This document shows positions 7,074 to 7,191 of a stretch of DNA of 7,191 nucleotides, in pieces. Within the stretch, counting starts at the first letter, position 1; every line of letters starts with the position of its first letter. This stretch comes from CAZTPH01 sp031552655 (lineage in GTDB: Bacteria > Pseudomonadota > Gammaproteobacteria > UBA9339): the NCBI GenBank assembly GCA_031552655.1, contig JAVBML010000049.1:1-7191 (forward strand). The letters run 5' to 3'. The position numbers and the translations under genes are program-made. The notes under the pieces were generated by a model that was given only the letters and a program-made list of their open reading frames with translations, searched no databases and was not told where the DNA came from.

Positions 7074-7102
7074 ACGTTTAGGCCATCGTGACCCCTAAAC
7101 GT
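7074..7102. repeat. Perfect 9-bp inverted repeat enclosing a nine-codon reading frame
   Basis: ACGTTTAGG (7074-7082) and CCTAAACGT (7094-7102) are exact inverse complements around an 11-base loop. ATG 7069, behind AGGAG (7052-7056), reads MKRLGHRDP and stops at TAA (7096-7098) inside the right arm. GCCTAAA (7024-7030) can pair alternatively with TTTAGGC (7077-7083). There is no following T-run, so a simple terminator is unlikely. It could be an operator, a leader-peptide control element or debris. Confidence 0.55.
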
Positions 7103-7191
7103 ACTCGTCTTAACGCGCCAAGTTAATTCGCCTCGGCCGTCCCGCAGCTGGAATACGCTACTATGACTTAACGCTGAGTATAGATTTTTAG

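Larger units (their letters stand above)
6758..7191. other. Right-hand region without a recognisable gene
   Basis: This 434-base stretch has no long reading frame on either strand and no family that I recognise. From 6758 to about 7050 it is AT-rich; from about 7050 to the end it is visibly richer in G and C. It holds a 16-base hairpin (6819-6834), a 42-codon basic reading frame on the minus strand (6910 to 6782, weak AAGG before an inner ATG at 6889), a short plus frame from ATG 6963 with stops, and a frame from ATG 7069 with two internal stops. The picture suits decayed genes or the leader of a gene lying beyond the window. No intrinsic terminator for the tRNA is evident. Confidence 0.6.

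Noticed and set aside
7074..7102. 9-bp inverted repeat considered as an intrinsic terminator
   Set aside because: No T-run follows on either strand.

Overview
This window looks like chromosomal DNA from a Gram-negative bacterium, most likely a gammaproteobacterium. It carries lipid A (lpxK, msbA) and lipoprotein (lnt) genes, its MsbA matches the E. coli protein in length and motif positions, and it has the comEC-msbA-lpxK gene order familiar from that class. Base composition is AT-leaning (about 40% GC by eye). The gapped layout and the run of non-coding sequence at the right end would suit a host-associated or Legionellales/Coxiella-like lineage, but that placement is inference.

Layout, left to right. 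(1) Positions 1-867 encode the nitrilase domain and last membrane helix of apolipoprotein N-acyltransferase (Lnt), cut by the left edge. (2) Positions 868-1118 form a gap holding only a short reading frame broken by a stop. (3) A long ComEC/Rec2 DNA-uptake channel gene ends at 3421. Its natural N-terminus lies in another frame, joined through a run of eight T that also forms a U UUU UUA slippery heptamer. (4) msbA (3471-5219) and lpxK (5216-6241) overlap by 4 bases. (5) A small helical protein of unknown function (6268-6618) follows behind a strong ribosome binding site. (6) tRNA-Asn(GUU), with its own sigma70-type promoter, lies at 6683-6757. (7) The last 434 bases hold no convincing gene, but contain hairpins and broken reading frames.

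All protein genes and the tRNA lie on the + strand. Every recognised protein except ComEC builds the outer membrane: LpxK phosphorylates the lipid A disaccharide, MsbA flips core-lipid A across the inner membrane, and Lnt completes lipoprotein acylation. ComEC imports single-stranded DNA in natural transformation; here it simply sits upstream of msbA.

The best leads are the split ComEC N-terminus at the T8 slippery site, a roughly fifteen-fold excess of the palindrome CCATGG, a perfect Shine-Dalgarno sequence just ahead of the Lnt nitrilase domain, and competing hairpins around a nine-codon frame near the right end. I found no CRISPR array, IS element or recognisable new defence system.
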